Notes under the pieces: model-generated
The model's database searches: none
What the model saw: only the letters and a program-made list of their open reading frames with translations
What the model was told of the DNA's origin: nothing
Translations under genes and position numbers: made by a program
Origin: Paracoccaceae bacterium
GTDB taxonomy: Bacteria; Pseudomonadota; Alphaproteobacteria; Rhodobacterales; Rhodobacteraceae
NCBI GenBank assembly: GCA_020441385.1
Contig: JAGRMG010000051.1
Span: forward strand, 1-35,634
Direction of reading: 5' to 3'
Length of the DNA stretch: 35,634 bases
In this document: piece by piece, positions 23,795 through 32,091 of the stretch
Layout: every line of letters begins with the position of its first letter
Numbering within the stretch: position 1 is the first letter of the stretch

Positions 23795-24475
23795 TCAATC
23801 TTTCCGGTTCGCTTCCTGCCAGGTGCGCGGCGTGGTCAGGAAGGATTCGACCTCCTTCAGGGTCTGGGCGTCGAATGCCTCCGATTCCCTGGCCTCGGCC
23901 AGGACGTCCCACCAGGTGCAGAGGTGGTGCAGCCGGATGCCGTGATCGTCCAGGGTCTTTGCGGTTTCCGCGAAGATGCCGTAATAGAAGATGACGGCGG
24001 TATGCGCGCAGGTGGCGCCGGTGTCGCGGATGGCATCGACAAAGCTCAGCTTGGAGCCGCCATCGGTGGTCAGATCCTCGACCAGAAGCACCCTCTGGCC
24101 CTCGCTCATCGCGCCTTCGATGCGGGCGTTGCGGCCATAGCCTTTCGCCTTCTTGCGCACATAGGTCATGGGCAGGCCCATGCGCTCGGCCACCAGCGCG
24201 GCAAAGGGAATGCCCGCGGTCTCGCCGCCGGCGATATTGTCGAACGCCTCGAAACCCGCGTTGCGCATGACGGTCACGGTCAGGAAATCCATCAGCGTGG
24301 AGCGGATGCGCGGAAACGAGATCAGCTTGCGGCAGTCGATATAGGTCGGGCTGGGCAGGCCCGAGGCAAGCGTGAACGGCTCGGCCGCGTTGAAGTGCAC
24401 CGCCCGGATTTCCAGCAGCATCCGGGCGGTGAGACGGGCCATTTCATCGGCGCCGGGGTAGGAGGATGGGATCAT
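23795..24475 (-). CDS. pyrE: Orotate phosphoribosyltransferase
   Basis: A 226-residue enzyme that joins orotate to PRPP to form OMP in pyrimidine synthesis. It contains [25 protein letters not shown], the [41 protein letters not shown] stretch with the catalytic loop lysines, and the PRPP motif [14 protein letters not shown]. The C-terminal region ([16 protein letters not shown]) is that of the larger alphaproteobacterial PyrE form. Start at 24475; an internal Met at codon 12 is an alternative. It follows pyrC by 74 bp on the same strand, and the pair forms a pyrimidine unit. Confidence 0.96.
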   Translation of the reverse strand: MIPSSYPGADEMARLTARMLLEIRAVHFNAAEPFTLASGLPSPTYIDCRKLISFPRIRSTLMDFLTVTVMRNAGFEAFDNIAGGETAGIPFAALVAERMGLPMTYVRKKAKGYGRNARIEGAMSEGQRVLLVEDLTTDGGSKLSFVDAIRDTGATCAHTAVIFYYGIFAETAKTLDDHGIRLHHLCTWWDVLAEARESEAFDAQTLKEVESFLTTPRTWQEANRKD

Positions 24476-24549
24476 GCGCGTTTCGTCCTTGGGCTGGAGC
24501 CGGGGAGGTTCGCGATGCCCCGGCGGATTTCTTCGAAGGCGTCGTCAGT

Positions 24550-25590
24550 TCACGCGCCGACCTTCCAGTGCAGCTTGAAGCCGGGGTCGAACACGGTCAC
24601 GGGGCCGTCGCCGCTGTCGATCCTTTCGGGGTAGGTCACAGGCGCGCCGCGGGTCAGGGTGAGGGTTTCTTCATTGACCGGCAGGCCGTAGAAGGCCGGC
24701 CCGTTGCGCGAGGTGAACCGCTCCAGACGGTCCAGCGCGGATTCCCGTTCGAACACCTCGGCCAGTACCGACAGCGTGTTGGTGGCGGTGAAGCAGCCGG
24801 CGCAGCCGCAGGCCTGCTGCTTGCGGGCGTCGGTATGGGGCGCGCTGTCGGTGCCCAGAAAGAACCGCGCATCGCCCCCGGTGGCGGCCCCGACGAGGGC
24901 GCGGCGATGGCGTTCGCGCTTGGCCACCGGCAGGCAGTAGTAATGCGGCCTGATGCCGCCGGCCAGGATGTGATTGCGGTTGATGACCAGATGGTGCGCG
25001 GTGATGGTGGCGGCCAGCCCGGTTTGCGCGCCCTTCACATAGTCCACCGCTTCCGAGGTGGTGACATGTTCCATCACCACCTTCAGCCCCGGTGTCGCCC
25101 TGCGCATCGGGTCGAGCACGCGGTCGATGAACACCGCTTCGCGGTCGAAGATGTCGACCTGCGGATCCGTCACTTCGCCATGCACGCAAAGCGGCAGGCC
25201 GATCCCGGCCATCCGTTCGAGCACGGGGCGCACGCGGTTGAAATCCTGCACGCCGCTGGCGGAATTCGTCGTGGCGCCCGCGGGGTAGAGCTTGACGGCC
25301 CGGACCAGCCCCGAACCGGCCGCGGCGGCGACATCGTCGGGGTCGGTATCCTCGGTCAGATACAGCGTCATCAGCGGCTCGAACCTCATGCCTTCGGGCA
25401 GGGCGGCCAGGATCCGGTCGCGATAGGCGGCGGCCTGGGCGCCGGTGACCACCGGCGGCACGAGGTTGGGCATCACGATGGCGCGGGCGAAATGGCGCGC
25501 GGTTTCGGGCAGGACGGCGGCCAGCATCGCGCCGTCGCGCAGATGCAGGTGCCAGTCGTCGGGGCGGCGTATCGTCAGGGTCCGGCTCAT
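24550..25590 (-). CDS. pyrC: Dihydroorotase (class II)
   Basis: A 346-residue zinc amidohydrolase that cyclises carbamoyl-aspartate to dihydroorotate. The metal-binding HLHLRD (H14, H16) is near the N-terminus. Further motifs are [13 protein letters not shown], holding the lysine that is carbamylated in class II enzymes, [36 protein letters not shown] and FLGTDSAPH. Length and motifs match the E. coli-type monofunctional enzyme. It is divergent from the SRPBCC gene (106 bp between starts) and is followed by pyrE. Confidence 0.97.
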   Translation of the reverse strand: MSRTLTIRRPDDWHLHLRDGAMLAAVLPETARHFARAIVMPNLVPPVVTGAQAAAYRDRILAALPEGMRFEPLMTLYLTEDTDPDDVAAAAGSGLVRAVKLYPAGATTNSASGVQDFNRVRPVLERMAGIGLPLCVHGEVTDPQVDIFDREAVFIDRVLDPMRRATPGLKVVMEHVTTSEAVDYVKGAQTGLAATITAHHLVINRNHILAGGIRPHYYCLPVAKRERHRRALVGAATGGDARFFLGTDSAPHTDARKQQACGCAGCFTATNTLSVLAEVFERESALDRLERFTSRNGPAFYGLPVNEETLTLTRGAPVTYPERIDSGDGPVTVFDPGFKLHWKVGA

Positions 25591-25696
25591 GGGGCTGCGC
25601 TAGCACAGGTGCGACGATCCGGCCAGAGGGCCGAGACATTTTGCGCGGTTCCCCCGCGCGCCCCGGCGCGGCAGGCTGCGCGCGGTTGGAGGACGC

Positions 25697-26134
25697 ATGG
25701 CCAGAACCCTGACATTCACGCAGCACTATCCCGTCGGTGCCGACCGGCTGTTCGATCTGGTCATCGACCTGGACACGCTGGATGCCGTAACCAAGCCCTG
25801 GGTGCAGTTCCATCACCTGCCCTCCGGGCCGGTGCAGGCGGGGCAGGTGATAGATGTGGCGCTGTCGCTGCTCGGGGTGCTGCCGGCGCGGCCCTACACC
25901 ATCCGGATCGTCGAATGCGACCGGACGGCGCGCCGCATGAGGTCGCGCGAAAGCGGCATGGGCGTGCGCGGGCTGTCACATTGCGTCGAGGTCGCGCCCG
26001 GGGACGGCGGTTCGGTCCTGACCGACCGGGTCGAGATCGACGCGGGATGGGCGACGCCGCTGGCCGCGATCTTTGCCTGGTTCACCTATCGCTGGCGGCA
26101 TCATGTCCGGCTGCGGTTGCTGGGCGCGGTGTAG
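25697..26134 (+). CDS. SRPBCC (START/Bet v1-like) family protein
   Basis: A 145-residue single-domain protein with the helix-grip pattern. A first strand and helix (LTFTQHYPVGADRLFDLVIDLDTLDAVTKPW) are followed by paired strands (IDVALSLLGVLPARPYTIRIVECDRTARRMRSRESGMG, LSHCVEVAPGDGGSVLTDRVEID) and a long C-terminal helix (TPLAAIFAWFTYRWRHHVRLRLL). Such proteins bind hydrophobic ligands in a central cavity or act as aromatase/cyclases. No ligand can be inferred. GGAGG precedes the ATG. It converges with the hydrolase-like gene, with 7 bp between the stops. Confidence 0.8.
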   Translation: MARTLTFTQHYPVGADRLFDLVIDLDTLDAVTKPWVQFHHLPSGPVQAGQVIDVALSLLGVLPARPYTIRIVECDRTARRMRSRESGMGVRGLSHCVEVAPGDGGSVLTDRVEIDAGWATPLAAIFAWFTYRWRHHVRLRLLGAV

Positions 26135-26141
26135 GCGGCCG

Positions 26142-27101
26142 TCAGATACCGTTTGCCGGCATCGTGAATTCACCCGCCGCGGCGCGTTTTTCCAGCGCCA
26201 GAAGGCGGCGCCGGAAGCGGCGCGCGTTCACGCGCGAGATCACGTTGCGGCACAGGAGCGCGTTCAGGTAGGGCCGGTTGCGCGCTTCGAGCAGATCGGA
26301 AAGCCCGCGCAGATAGGCCAGGTTGTCGCGCCGGGCGCGGTAGAGCCAGTAGAAGCTGCGCGCGCTCAGCCGTCCCTTCGAGGCAAGCAGGATGATGCGA
26401 TAGAGAAACTGCATCTCCATCATGCTCGATTGCAGCGCCCCGCCCATCCGGCGCATCCGCAGCCGCGTCACGTTGGGGCGTTCGAACAGGGTTGCGTGCA
26501 TCGCGTCGAGTTCCTGCGCCGGGTCGTAGATGACAAAGGCATGATCGGCCGCATCGAGCATGTCGGGCGCATAGCCGAACCGGTCGGTAAAGGAGGTGCG
26601 GCGCATCTCGGCAAAGCGGTCGTCCCATTCGGTCATGCGCGGATCCAGCGTCGCCTGCGGCTGGATCGCCAGAACCGTGGCCCCGGGGGCGGCCACCGAA
26701 AATGCGGCTGCCGCATATCCGCAGGGGCCGGCGCCGTAGAAGACAACGGTTTCGAATTCCTCGAAGAAGCCGTCGTCGATCAGCTGATCGAAGAACCCGT
26801 AGACGCGGGCGTCGCGGAACCAGGTGTCACCGTCCGAGATCACGCACAGATGCGACCAGCCCTGGGCCTGAACCATGTCGAAACCGAACGGCTGGGCGGT
26901 CTTGGACAGCGCGCGGATGCCCTGCACGGTTTCGAAGCTGACCAGAAGCGTGCTGTTCTGGTCGATGAAGGTGGCGAAGTGACGTTCACCCAGCAGTTGA
27001 GACATGCCGCCCACATCGGCCTGGGCGATCAGGCGCGCCTTCCAGTCGGCCTTTTCCAGCCCGGCAAGCGATACCTCGATACTGTTGTCTGCGTCCTGCA
27101 T
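26142..27101 (-). CDS. Hydrolase-fold-like protein without an obvious nucleophile, hypothetical
   Basis: A 319-residue protein I cannot name with certainty. The central part resembles an alpha/beta-hydrolase core. LLVSFETVQG (52-61) looks like the first strand, and VVFYGAGPCGYAAAAFSVAAPGATVLAIQPQATLDPR (119-155) looks like the nucleophile-elbow strand and helix of esterase-type proteins that read GSSMGGYAA. Here that motif is GAGPCGYAA, so the serine is replaced by glycine and Cys127 lies two positions later. The C-terminal 100 residues are basic and helical. No signal peptide or membrane segment. The start at 27101 gives MQDADNSIEV; a longer frame to 27245 crosses a hairpin. It lies behind the glycan cluster on the same strand, so a role in surface glycan handling is plausible but unproven. 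Confidence 0.65.
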   Translation of the reverse strand: MQDADNSIEVSLAGLEKADWKARLIAQADVGGMSQLLGERHFATFIDQNSTLLVSFETVQGIRALSKTAQPFGFDMVQAQGWSHLCVISDGDTWFRDARVYGFFDQLIDDGFFEEFETVVFYGAGPCGYAAAAFSVAAPGATVLAIQPQATLDPRMTEWDDRFAEMRRTSFTDRFGYAPDMLDAADHAFVIYDPAQELDAMHATLFERPNVTRLRMRRMGGALQSSMMEMQFLYRIILLASKGRLSARSFYWLYRARRDNLAYLRGLSDLLEARNRPYLNALLCRNVISRVNARRFRRRLLALEKRAAAGEFTMPANGI

Positions 27102-27214
27102 TCTACTGGTCCTCGGAACTCCGGCCACTTCCGGGCCGGTCGTCTGGACATCAGCACTAGCCGGGGAATGCGGCCAAATTAGGAAGATCTCGCGCCGGTT
27201 TCTGGTTTGTGGCC

Positions 27215-27234
27215 GCCCCCGGAGTGCCGGGGGC
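27215..27234 (-). terminator. Strong GC hairpin after the glycan gene string
   Basis: GCCCCCGG (27215-27222) and CCGGGGGC (27227-27234) form a perfect 8 bp stem with a 4-base loop in the 174 bp between the glycosyltransferase stop (27276) and the next start (27101). No T-run follows on the minus strand, so it may slow or stabilise transcripts rather than act as a full intrinsic terminator. Confidence 0.45.
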
Positions 27235-27275
27235 AGGGGCCGCATGGTCTGGCGGGGCCGGCCTGCGGAGCACGC

Positions 27276-28340
27276 TCAGCCGCCCGATTTCATGCGCGCT
27301 ATGTTGGCAAAACCCGTCAGCGTGCGCGCGGTTTTGGCGGTGATCGGGCGCGAGGGCGGGATCATCATCAGCCGGGCGAACAGGGCGCGCATCTCCTCCT
27401 GCTCCATCAGGTGCAGGAACCGCGCCTTGCGCCAGCGCACCGCCGCCTGGTGCAGATCGGCCAGCACCGGATCGCCGTGCAACTCGTCGCGCCAGGCACC
27501 CGCCGCCGGTGCCATTGCCGTGATGCTGGTGTCGGTATCGGTGTTGAAATTGCGTTCCACCCAGTAATCCGCATCAAGCAGGTGATCGGAATGCACCGCG
27601 CGGCCGCGATCGGCCTTCAGCACATAGCTTTCCATCGCGCCCAGCGGATAGTGGTTCAGTTGCACCAGCCCGTAATTCGGGCGCCCGTAGTTGGAAAAGA
27701 TCCGCCTCGTGCGGAACTGGTCGTCCAGTTCGCGGCCCTCGCCGTCGAACCAGCGCGCCTGGTTCAGGCGGTCGGGGTCGGGGTTGCGCGGGCGATGCAC
27801 GCCGAGCTTGCGATAGGTGCCGTCGTTGCGGAACAGCGTCTTGAACATCGCCGAGCGCCACGGCCAGAACATCACTTCGGGCGCGCAGCGGGTGAAGGTT
27901 TCCGTCACCGGCCTGTCCTCGTAGCGCAGGATGCCGCCATTGCCGAACAGCCGCCAGGTCAGGGTGATCGCGGTCGCGTCGGGCAGGGCGGCCAGCAGCG
28001 CGGGCAGGGTGCGCTCGCCGGTGTGGATGTTGACGAACTCGTCGATATCCAGCGCCAGCAGCCAGTCGGCGCGGCGCACCTGTTTCATCCGGTCGGCGCG
28101 TTTCAGCGCGGTGAACTGGATGCCGCCCTTGTCGTGGGGGCCGTCGTTGCGCACATGGCTCAGCCAGCCCAGTTCTTCCAGCCGGTCGAGCATGGCGTCG
28201 GTGCCGTCCTGGCAGTCGTTGGAAAACACCAGGAAATCGGTGAAGCCCACCGCGCGATGATGCGCCAGCCATTCCAGAAGAAACGCCGCCTCGTTGCGAA
28301 CCGTCAGAACGGCAACGGCGCGCAACGGCCTACCAGCCAC
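27276..28340 (-). CDS. Family 2-type glycosyltransferase (Glyco_tranf_2_4 type)
   Basis: A 354-residue cytoplasmic glycosyltransferase. It begins AVAVLTVRNEAAFLLEWLAHHRAVGFTDFLVFSNDCQDGTDAML, with the nucleotide-sugar/metal motif LDIDEFVN (D98, D100) and ITLTWRLFGNGG. LNHYPLGAMESYVLKADRGRAVHS is the C-terminal acceptor-side box. Sugar donor and acceptor are unknown. It is the last of five overlapping minus-strand genes, and its start overlaps the FkbM gene by 11 bp. It resembles the glycosyltransferase domain of the 801-residue fusion protein (both have TWRLFG and NHY...S.ES...K..RG), suggesting duplication within the cluster. Confidence 0.87.
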   Translation of the reverse strand: MAGRPLRAVAVLTVRNEAAFLLEWLAHHRAVGFTDFLVFSNDCQDGTDAMLDRLEELGWLSHVRNDGPHDKGGIQFTALKRADRMKQVRRADWLLALDIDEFVNIHTGERTLPALLAALPDATAITLTWRLFGNGGILRYEDRPVTETFTRCAPEVMFWPWRSAMFKTLFRNDGTYRKLGVHRPRNPDPDRLNQARWFDGEGRELDDQFRTRRIFSNYGRPNYGLVQLNHYPLGAMESYVLKADRGRAVHSDHLLDADYWVERNFNTDTDTSITAMAPAAGAWRDELHGDPVLADLHQAAVRWRKARFLHLMEQEEMRALFARLMMIPPSRPITAKTARTLTGFANIARMKSGG

Positions 28341-29058
28341 GGCGGAAGGCCACCACCTTGCCTTCCGACACCCTGGGGAAATAGGTCAGCCCGGCGCGGT
28401 TCATGGTGTCGAAAACGGCCTGCACGCCGGCCTGGCCGATCCACTGGGGGTGCAGTTCGATGACCGCGGCGCGCAGACCGGTGAAATCGGCACAGGGCAG
28501 CAGCGTCGCCTCGGCGCCCTCGATGTCGCAGATCAGGACCGTCGGCCTGATTTCGGCCAGCGTGACGGGCAGCGAGCGGACCTCGACGCGCTCCACCGCG
28601 ACGATCTGGCCGGCGTTCTCTTCGATCATCGAAGAGGCGAGCAGGTTCTCGCGCACGAAGAAGTCGGCCGCAGGCCCGGCCTCGGGCGCCAGCAGGGCGT
28701 TGTGCACGGATGCGCAGGTAACGCCGTTGGCGGCGTGAACCTCGCCGATATAGTCGATCAGGCGGGGATTGGCCTCGAAGGAATGAATCGCGGCCGGCTT
28801 GCATTTGGTGGCAATGAGCGACGACATGTAGCCGATGCCGGCGCCCAGCTCCAGCACCACGTCGCCGGGTTTGACGACATGCAGCGCCGCCTCGGATTCC
28901 TTGTACTCGTAGACGTTGCGGCGCAACAGCTTGGCGATCTTTCCGGCCATGATCTGCGGATGATGTGGAAATTTCAGCCCGCGCGAGTGCAGTTCGCGGG
29001 GCGGGAGGGCCTGCCCGTCTTCCCCGGTTCGCAGCGCCGCCGCGGTGTCGTCCTTCAT
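28330..29058 (-). CDS. FkbM family methyltransferase
   Basis: A 242-residue SAM-dependent methyltransferase. Motif I is VVLELGAGIGYMSSLIA (67-83), followed by the acidic IHSFEANPRLIDYI, and the FkbM-type ICDIEGAEATLLPCADF with the expected Asp-Glu pair. The C-terminal part (LRAAVIELHPQWIGQAGVQAVFDTMNRAGLTYFP) is typical too. FkbM enzymes O-methylate sugars or polyketides; in a gene string with three glycosyltransferase domains and a sulfotransferase, a sugar is the likely substrate. It starts 1 bp after the stop of the fusion gene and overlaps the following glycosyltransferase gene by 11 bp. Confidence 0.88.
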   Translation of the reverse strand: MKDDTAAALRTGEDGQALPPRELHSRGLKFPHHPQIMAGKIAKLLRRNVYEYKESEAALHVVKPGDVVLELGAGIGYMSSLIATKCKPAAIHSFEANPRLIDYIGEVHAANGVTCASVHNALLAPEAGPAADFFVRENLLASSMIEENAGQIVAVERVEVRSLPVTLAEIRPTVLICDIEGAEATLLPCADFTGLRAAVIELHPQWIGQAGVQAVFDTMNRAGLTYFPRVSEGKVVAFRRGW

Positions 29059-29059
29059 G

Positions 29060-31465
29060 TCAACTCTCCATGTCTAGGGCCAGCGCGTAGGCCGCGCGTT
29101 CGGTCCCGGTCAGCTTGACCTTCAGTGCCTGGCGATAGAGGTCTTCGAATTCGGGCATGCCGTGCAGTTCGCGCGCCTTGGCGCGGTGCCACTCAAGCCC
29201 CCTCTGGTGCCATTCGCGCAAGCCGTCGTCGGCCAGCAGCCGGTCGTATTCGGCTTGCAGGCGGGGGATGTTGCGCTTGATCGTGATGTCGCGATAGTCC
29301 GACCAGTCCATGCGGATCCAGTAGTTCAGCCCGATCGAGCGGTCTACATGCAGGGCGCGGCCGCGCTGGCGCTTGATGAGAAAGCTCTCGGCGCTGCGCA
29401 GCGCATAGTGGTTGAGCTGCAACAGGTCGTAGCCGATGGACTTCTTCGAGTTGCGCCAGCCGTTGTCGGCGGCCTCCCGGGTCATGTCGCGGCCCGACCC
29501 GTTGACCCATTTCACCTTGTCGCGAAACCCCTCGGCCAGTTTGTTGGGCCGGTGGCAGCTGATCTTGGCATAGGCGCCGATGTTGCGGAACATGGTCTTG
29601 AAGCCCCACACGGTGTGCGGCTTGGGGCAGAATTTCGGCGCGCAGGTATCGAACTGGTCGATCACGAAGCGGTCCTGCAACCGGGTGACGCCGTTATGCC
29701 CGAACAGCCGCCAGGTCATCGCCACGTTGGTCGCATCCGGCACCCGGCCAAGGAAATCGTCCAGCGTGCCGTTGCCGCAGCGCACGTTGATGAACTCGTC
29801 CACGTCGATATGGATGATCCAGTCGGCCTGCCGTATCAGCGGCTCTTTCAGCGACCGGTTCAGCGCGTATTGCTGGGGCGAATTGCCCTTCCAGTCGTCG
29901 TTCAGACGGTGTTGCAGGATGCCCATGTCCTGCAACCGGTCGAGAATCTCGTCGGTGCCGTCCTCGCAGCCATTGGTATAGATCAGGAAATTGTCGACAC
30001 CGATGGCGCGGTGATAGGCCACCCATTCCAGGATATAGGGCGCCTCGTTCTTCATGCAGCCGACGATCACGTTGCCGGTCGATTGCCCGGGCAGGGCGCG
30101 CGGCGGCATCGGCGCAAAGGCCGCGGCCAGGTCTTCCTCGTTCACCGCGCCCAGCCGGTTGTGCGGCGCAAAGGCCGACCCGCGCAGGGTTTCGAACTTC
30201 TCGATCGCCAGCGGCGGCAAAATCGCGCGGCCCTCGGGCGTGAGGCCATCGCCGGAAGCGGGGGGGGCGCTAAGGGTCGATGCGGCCTTGACCGGCGTCG
30301 CCGGACCGCCTGCCGTCCCGTTCATGCGCGCCAGATCGGCGGCCTTGCCCTTGCGCTCGGCGCGCGTGGCGCGGTCGATCCGGTGCATGAAGGCCAGAAG
30401 GTATTGCGAGGCGCGATAGCCGCGTTCGGTATCGGCCTCGGCCCAGTCCTGTGCCTCGCCGGTGCGCGCGGCGCTGAAATCGCCGCCCGCAAGGCCGGGA
30501 TGCGCCTCGGCCAGGGCGGCGTTCGGCGCGGCAAAGCGCGCCGAGATTGCCGACAATGCGCCGGGCGCGATCGGATCGCCGGGAATTTCGATCTCGTTCA
30601 TGAAGGTGCGCCACAGAGGGCGGGGCAGGATCCGCTTGCGCCCCGCCAGCACCTGAAGGATCAGCGCGTTCAGCTGTCTGGCGCGCGCCACCCAGGCGGC
30701 CGAAGGGTCCTGCGGCAGGGCGGCCGGTTCGGCCCGCCCGATGTCCTGCGCGATGCCGAAGGCGGCGCGGATCTCCTCGGTGACGCCCTCACCGGCGAAA
30801 ACCGCCGGATCATGGCGGCGCAGCGTCACCGACCCCTGGCCGAAACCGCCTTCCCAGAACCGCACGAGTTCGGCGAAATCCAGCCAGAAGGGCGGCCCCT
30901 GCGTTTCCTCGAACACCCCAGCGGCCGGGTCGATCGCGGGCATCGCGCCTTGGCAGGCCCGCCACCAGTCATCCGCGTTCGCCAGCGCAAGCTCGCGCTC
31001 CAGCGGCACGCCGCGCCCCTCCATAACCTGCGCCCCGTAGTGGCGCGCCAGCAGCCGCGCGGGTTCGTCCAGGTGCGCGACGATACGGATATCGTCCGCC
31101 AGCGGCGCCAGAAACGCCGCGAGCCGGTCGCGCTCCGAGACGCGGTGCAGCGACGCGCCCAGCTGGCTGGCCGAAAGGATCACCAGGTCGGGGCCGGCCT
31201 CCTCGATCTCGCGGCGCAGATCGGCGGCAAGACCCTCGCAAAGCCTGCGCTGCGCCTCCGGCGCGATGAAGCCGCGGTTGAAGCGCAGCGGATCGACATG
31301 GCCCGGATCGGTCACGGCCATGAACAGACGGGTATGGTTGCGTGCCCCGGGCGAGCGCGGAAACAGGATGCCCTTGCCGGCCAGCGACTTGCGCTTGTCG
31401 GCCAGCACCCGTTGCAGGCGGTCCGCGCCGACCTGTTCGGGCCCGATATGCAGGACGATGCGCAT
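29060..31465 (-). CDS. Fusion of a degenerate sulfotransferase-like domain and a glycosyltransferase
   Basis: An 801-residue two-part protein. Residues 1 to about 330 look like a sulfotransferase-family fold (MRIVLHIGPEQVGADRLQRVL, GILFPRSPGARNHTRLF, DDIRIVAHLDEPARLLARHYGAQVMEGRG), but the PAPS-binding loop, normally IGxxKTGTTxLQ, reads IGPEQVGADRLQ and lacks the lysine and threonines. About 330-463 is a helical, Ala/Pro-rich linker. Residues about 464-720 are a glycosyltransferase (GNVIVGCMKNEAPYILEWVAYHRAIG, IDVDEFIN at 554-556, LNHYALRSAESFLIKRQRG), with a 75-residue helical tail. The start at 31465 overlaps the sulfotransferase stop by 1 bp. The first domain is probably for binding or scaffolding; this is inference. 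Confidence 0.82.
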   Translation of the reverse strand: MRIVLHIGPEQVGADRLQRVLADKRKSLAGKGILFPRSPGARNHTRLFMAVTDPGHVDPLRFNRGFIAPEAQRRLCEGLAADLRREIEEAGPDLVILSASQLGASLHRVSERDRLAAFLAPLADDIRIVAHLDEPARLLARHYGAQVMEGRGVPLERELALANADDWWRACQGAMPAIDPAAGVFEETQGPPFWLDFAELVRFWEGGFGQGSVTLRRHDPAVFAGEGVTEEIRAAFGIAQDIGRAEPAALPQDPSAAWVARARQLNALILQVLAGRKRILPRPLWRTFMNEIEIPGDPIAPGALSAISARFAAPNAALAEAHPGLAGGDFSAARTGEAQDWAEADTERGYRASQYLLAFMHRIDRATRAERKGKAADLARMNGTAGGPATPVKAASTLSAPPASGDGLTPEGRAILPPLAIEKFETLRGSAFAPHNRLGAVNEEDLAAAFAPMPPRALPGQSTGNVIVGCMKNEAPYILEWVAYHRAIGVDNFLIYTNGCEDGTDEILDRLQDMGILQHRLNDDWKGNSPQQYALNRSLKEPLIRQADWIIHIDVDEFINVRCGNGTLDDFLGRVPDATNVAMTWRLFGHNGVTRLQDRFVIDQFDTCAPKFCPKPHTVWGFKTMFRNIGAYAKISCHRPNKLAEGFRDKVKWVNGSGRDMTREAADNGWRNSKKSIGYDLLQLNHYALRSAESFLIKRQRGRALHVDRSIGLNYWIRMDWSDYRDITIKRNIPRLQAEYDRLLADDGLREWHQRGLEWHRAKARELHGMPEFEDLYRQALKVKLTGTERAAYALALDMES

Positions 31466-32091
31466 CACGCCGTCCTCGCCCTGCGGTTCACGTTGGCCTG
31501 GCCCCACCAGGGCAGGTCGCGGCCGAGATGCGCCGCCGCCCTGGCCCGCGCGTCCGGGTCGGCCACGTCGAGTTCAAGAAAATCCGGATCGTCGCGGAAC
31601 CAGTGGCGCAGATTGGCATAATGGCCCTCGATCCATTTCACCTGCTGGCCGGTGCTGCCGCCCCAGCCCGGCGGCAGGCCGGGAATGTGGCTGGCGGGGA
31701 TGCGGGTCTTGCCGAGGTTGTTCCAGGCCATCATGGAGCCCGACAGCGCCGCCGCGTCGCGCCGCGTGGCGATGAATTTCAGCCCCGGGTGATGGTCGCG
31801 CAGCGCCCGCAGCAGCGCGAAATCGCATTGCGGCCAGACCGAATGGCGGCCATGCAGGAAACTCATCTCCGAGATCGCCTCGTATTCCGGCATCAGCGCC
31901 ATCGGGTCGCCCCGTTCGAAATAGCCGCGATAAAGCAGGTTGGCGACGAATACCCGCCGCTTGCCGGGCCGGTCCTCCTCGCGCTCCTTCAGGCGGTGGT
32001 CGGCGACCTTCAGGCCGGCCCGGGCCAGCGCCTGCGCCAGCGTCGTGGTGCCCGATTTCGGCAGCCCCAGATTGACGACGGCCAGCGTCAC
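31465..32091 (-). CDS. PAPS-dependent sulfotransferase family protein
   Basis: A 208-residue cytoplasmic sulfotransferase. The 5'-phosphosulfate loop is intact: LGLPKSGTTTLAQAL (residues 8-22, with K12 and the SGTTT run). A 3'-phosphate-binding region lies near KFIATRRDAAALSGSMMAWNN. It is compact, as in bacterial members that act on glycans or lipids. The active-site base cannot be placed by eye. It sits between two glycosyltransferase genes, overlapping both (4 bp upstream ATGA, 1 bp downstream), so it most likely sulfates the glycan made by this gene string. PAPS would come from the sulfur-assimilation pathway. Confidence 0.85.
   Translation of the reverse strand: MTLAVVNLGLPKSGTTTLAQALARAGLKVADHRLKEREEDRPGKRRVFVANLLYRGYFERGDPMALMPEYEAISEMSFLHGRHSVWPQCDFALLRALRDHHPGLKFIATRRDAAALSGSMMAWNNLGKTRIPASHIPGLPPGWGGSTGQQVKWIEGHYANLRHWFRDDPDFLELDVADPDARARAAAHLGRDLPWWGQANVNRRARTA

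Noticed and set aside
29162..31621. An 819-codon open frame on the plus strand opposite the fusion gene
   Set aside because: Mirror frame of a high-GC gene with recognisable motifs on the minus strand; no ribosome site and no known motif.
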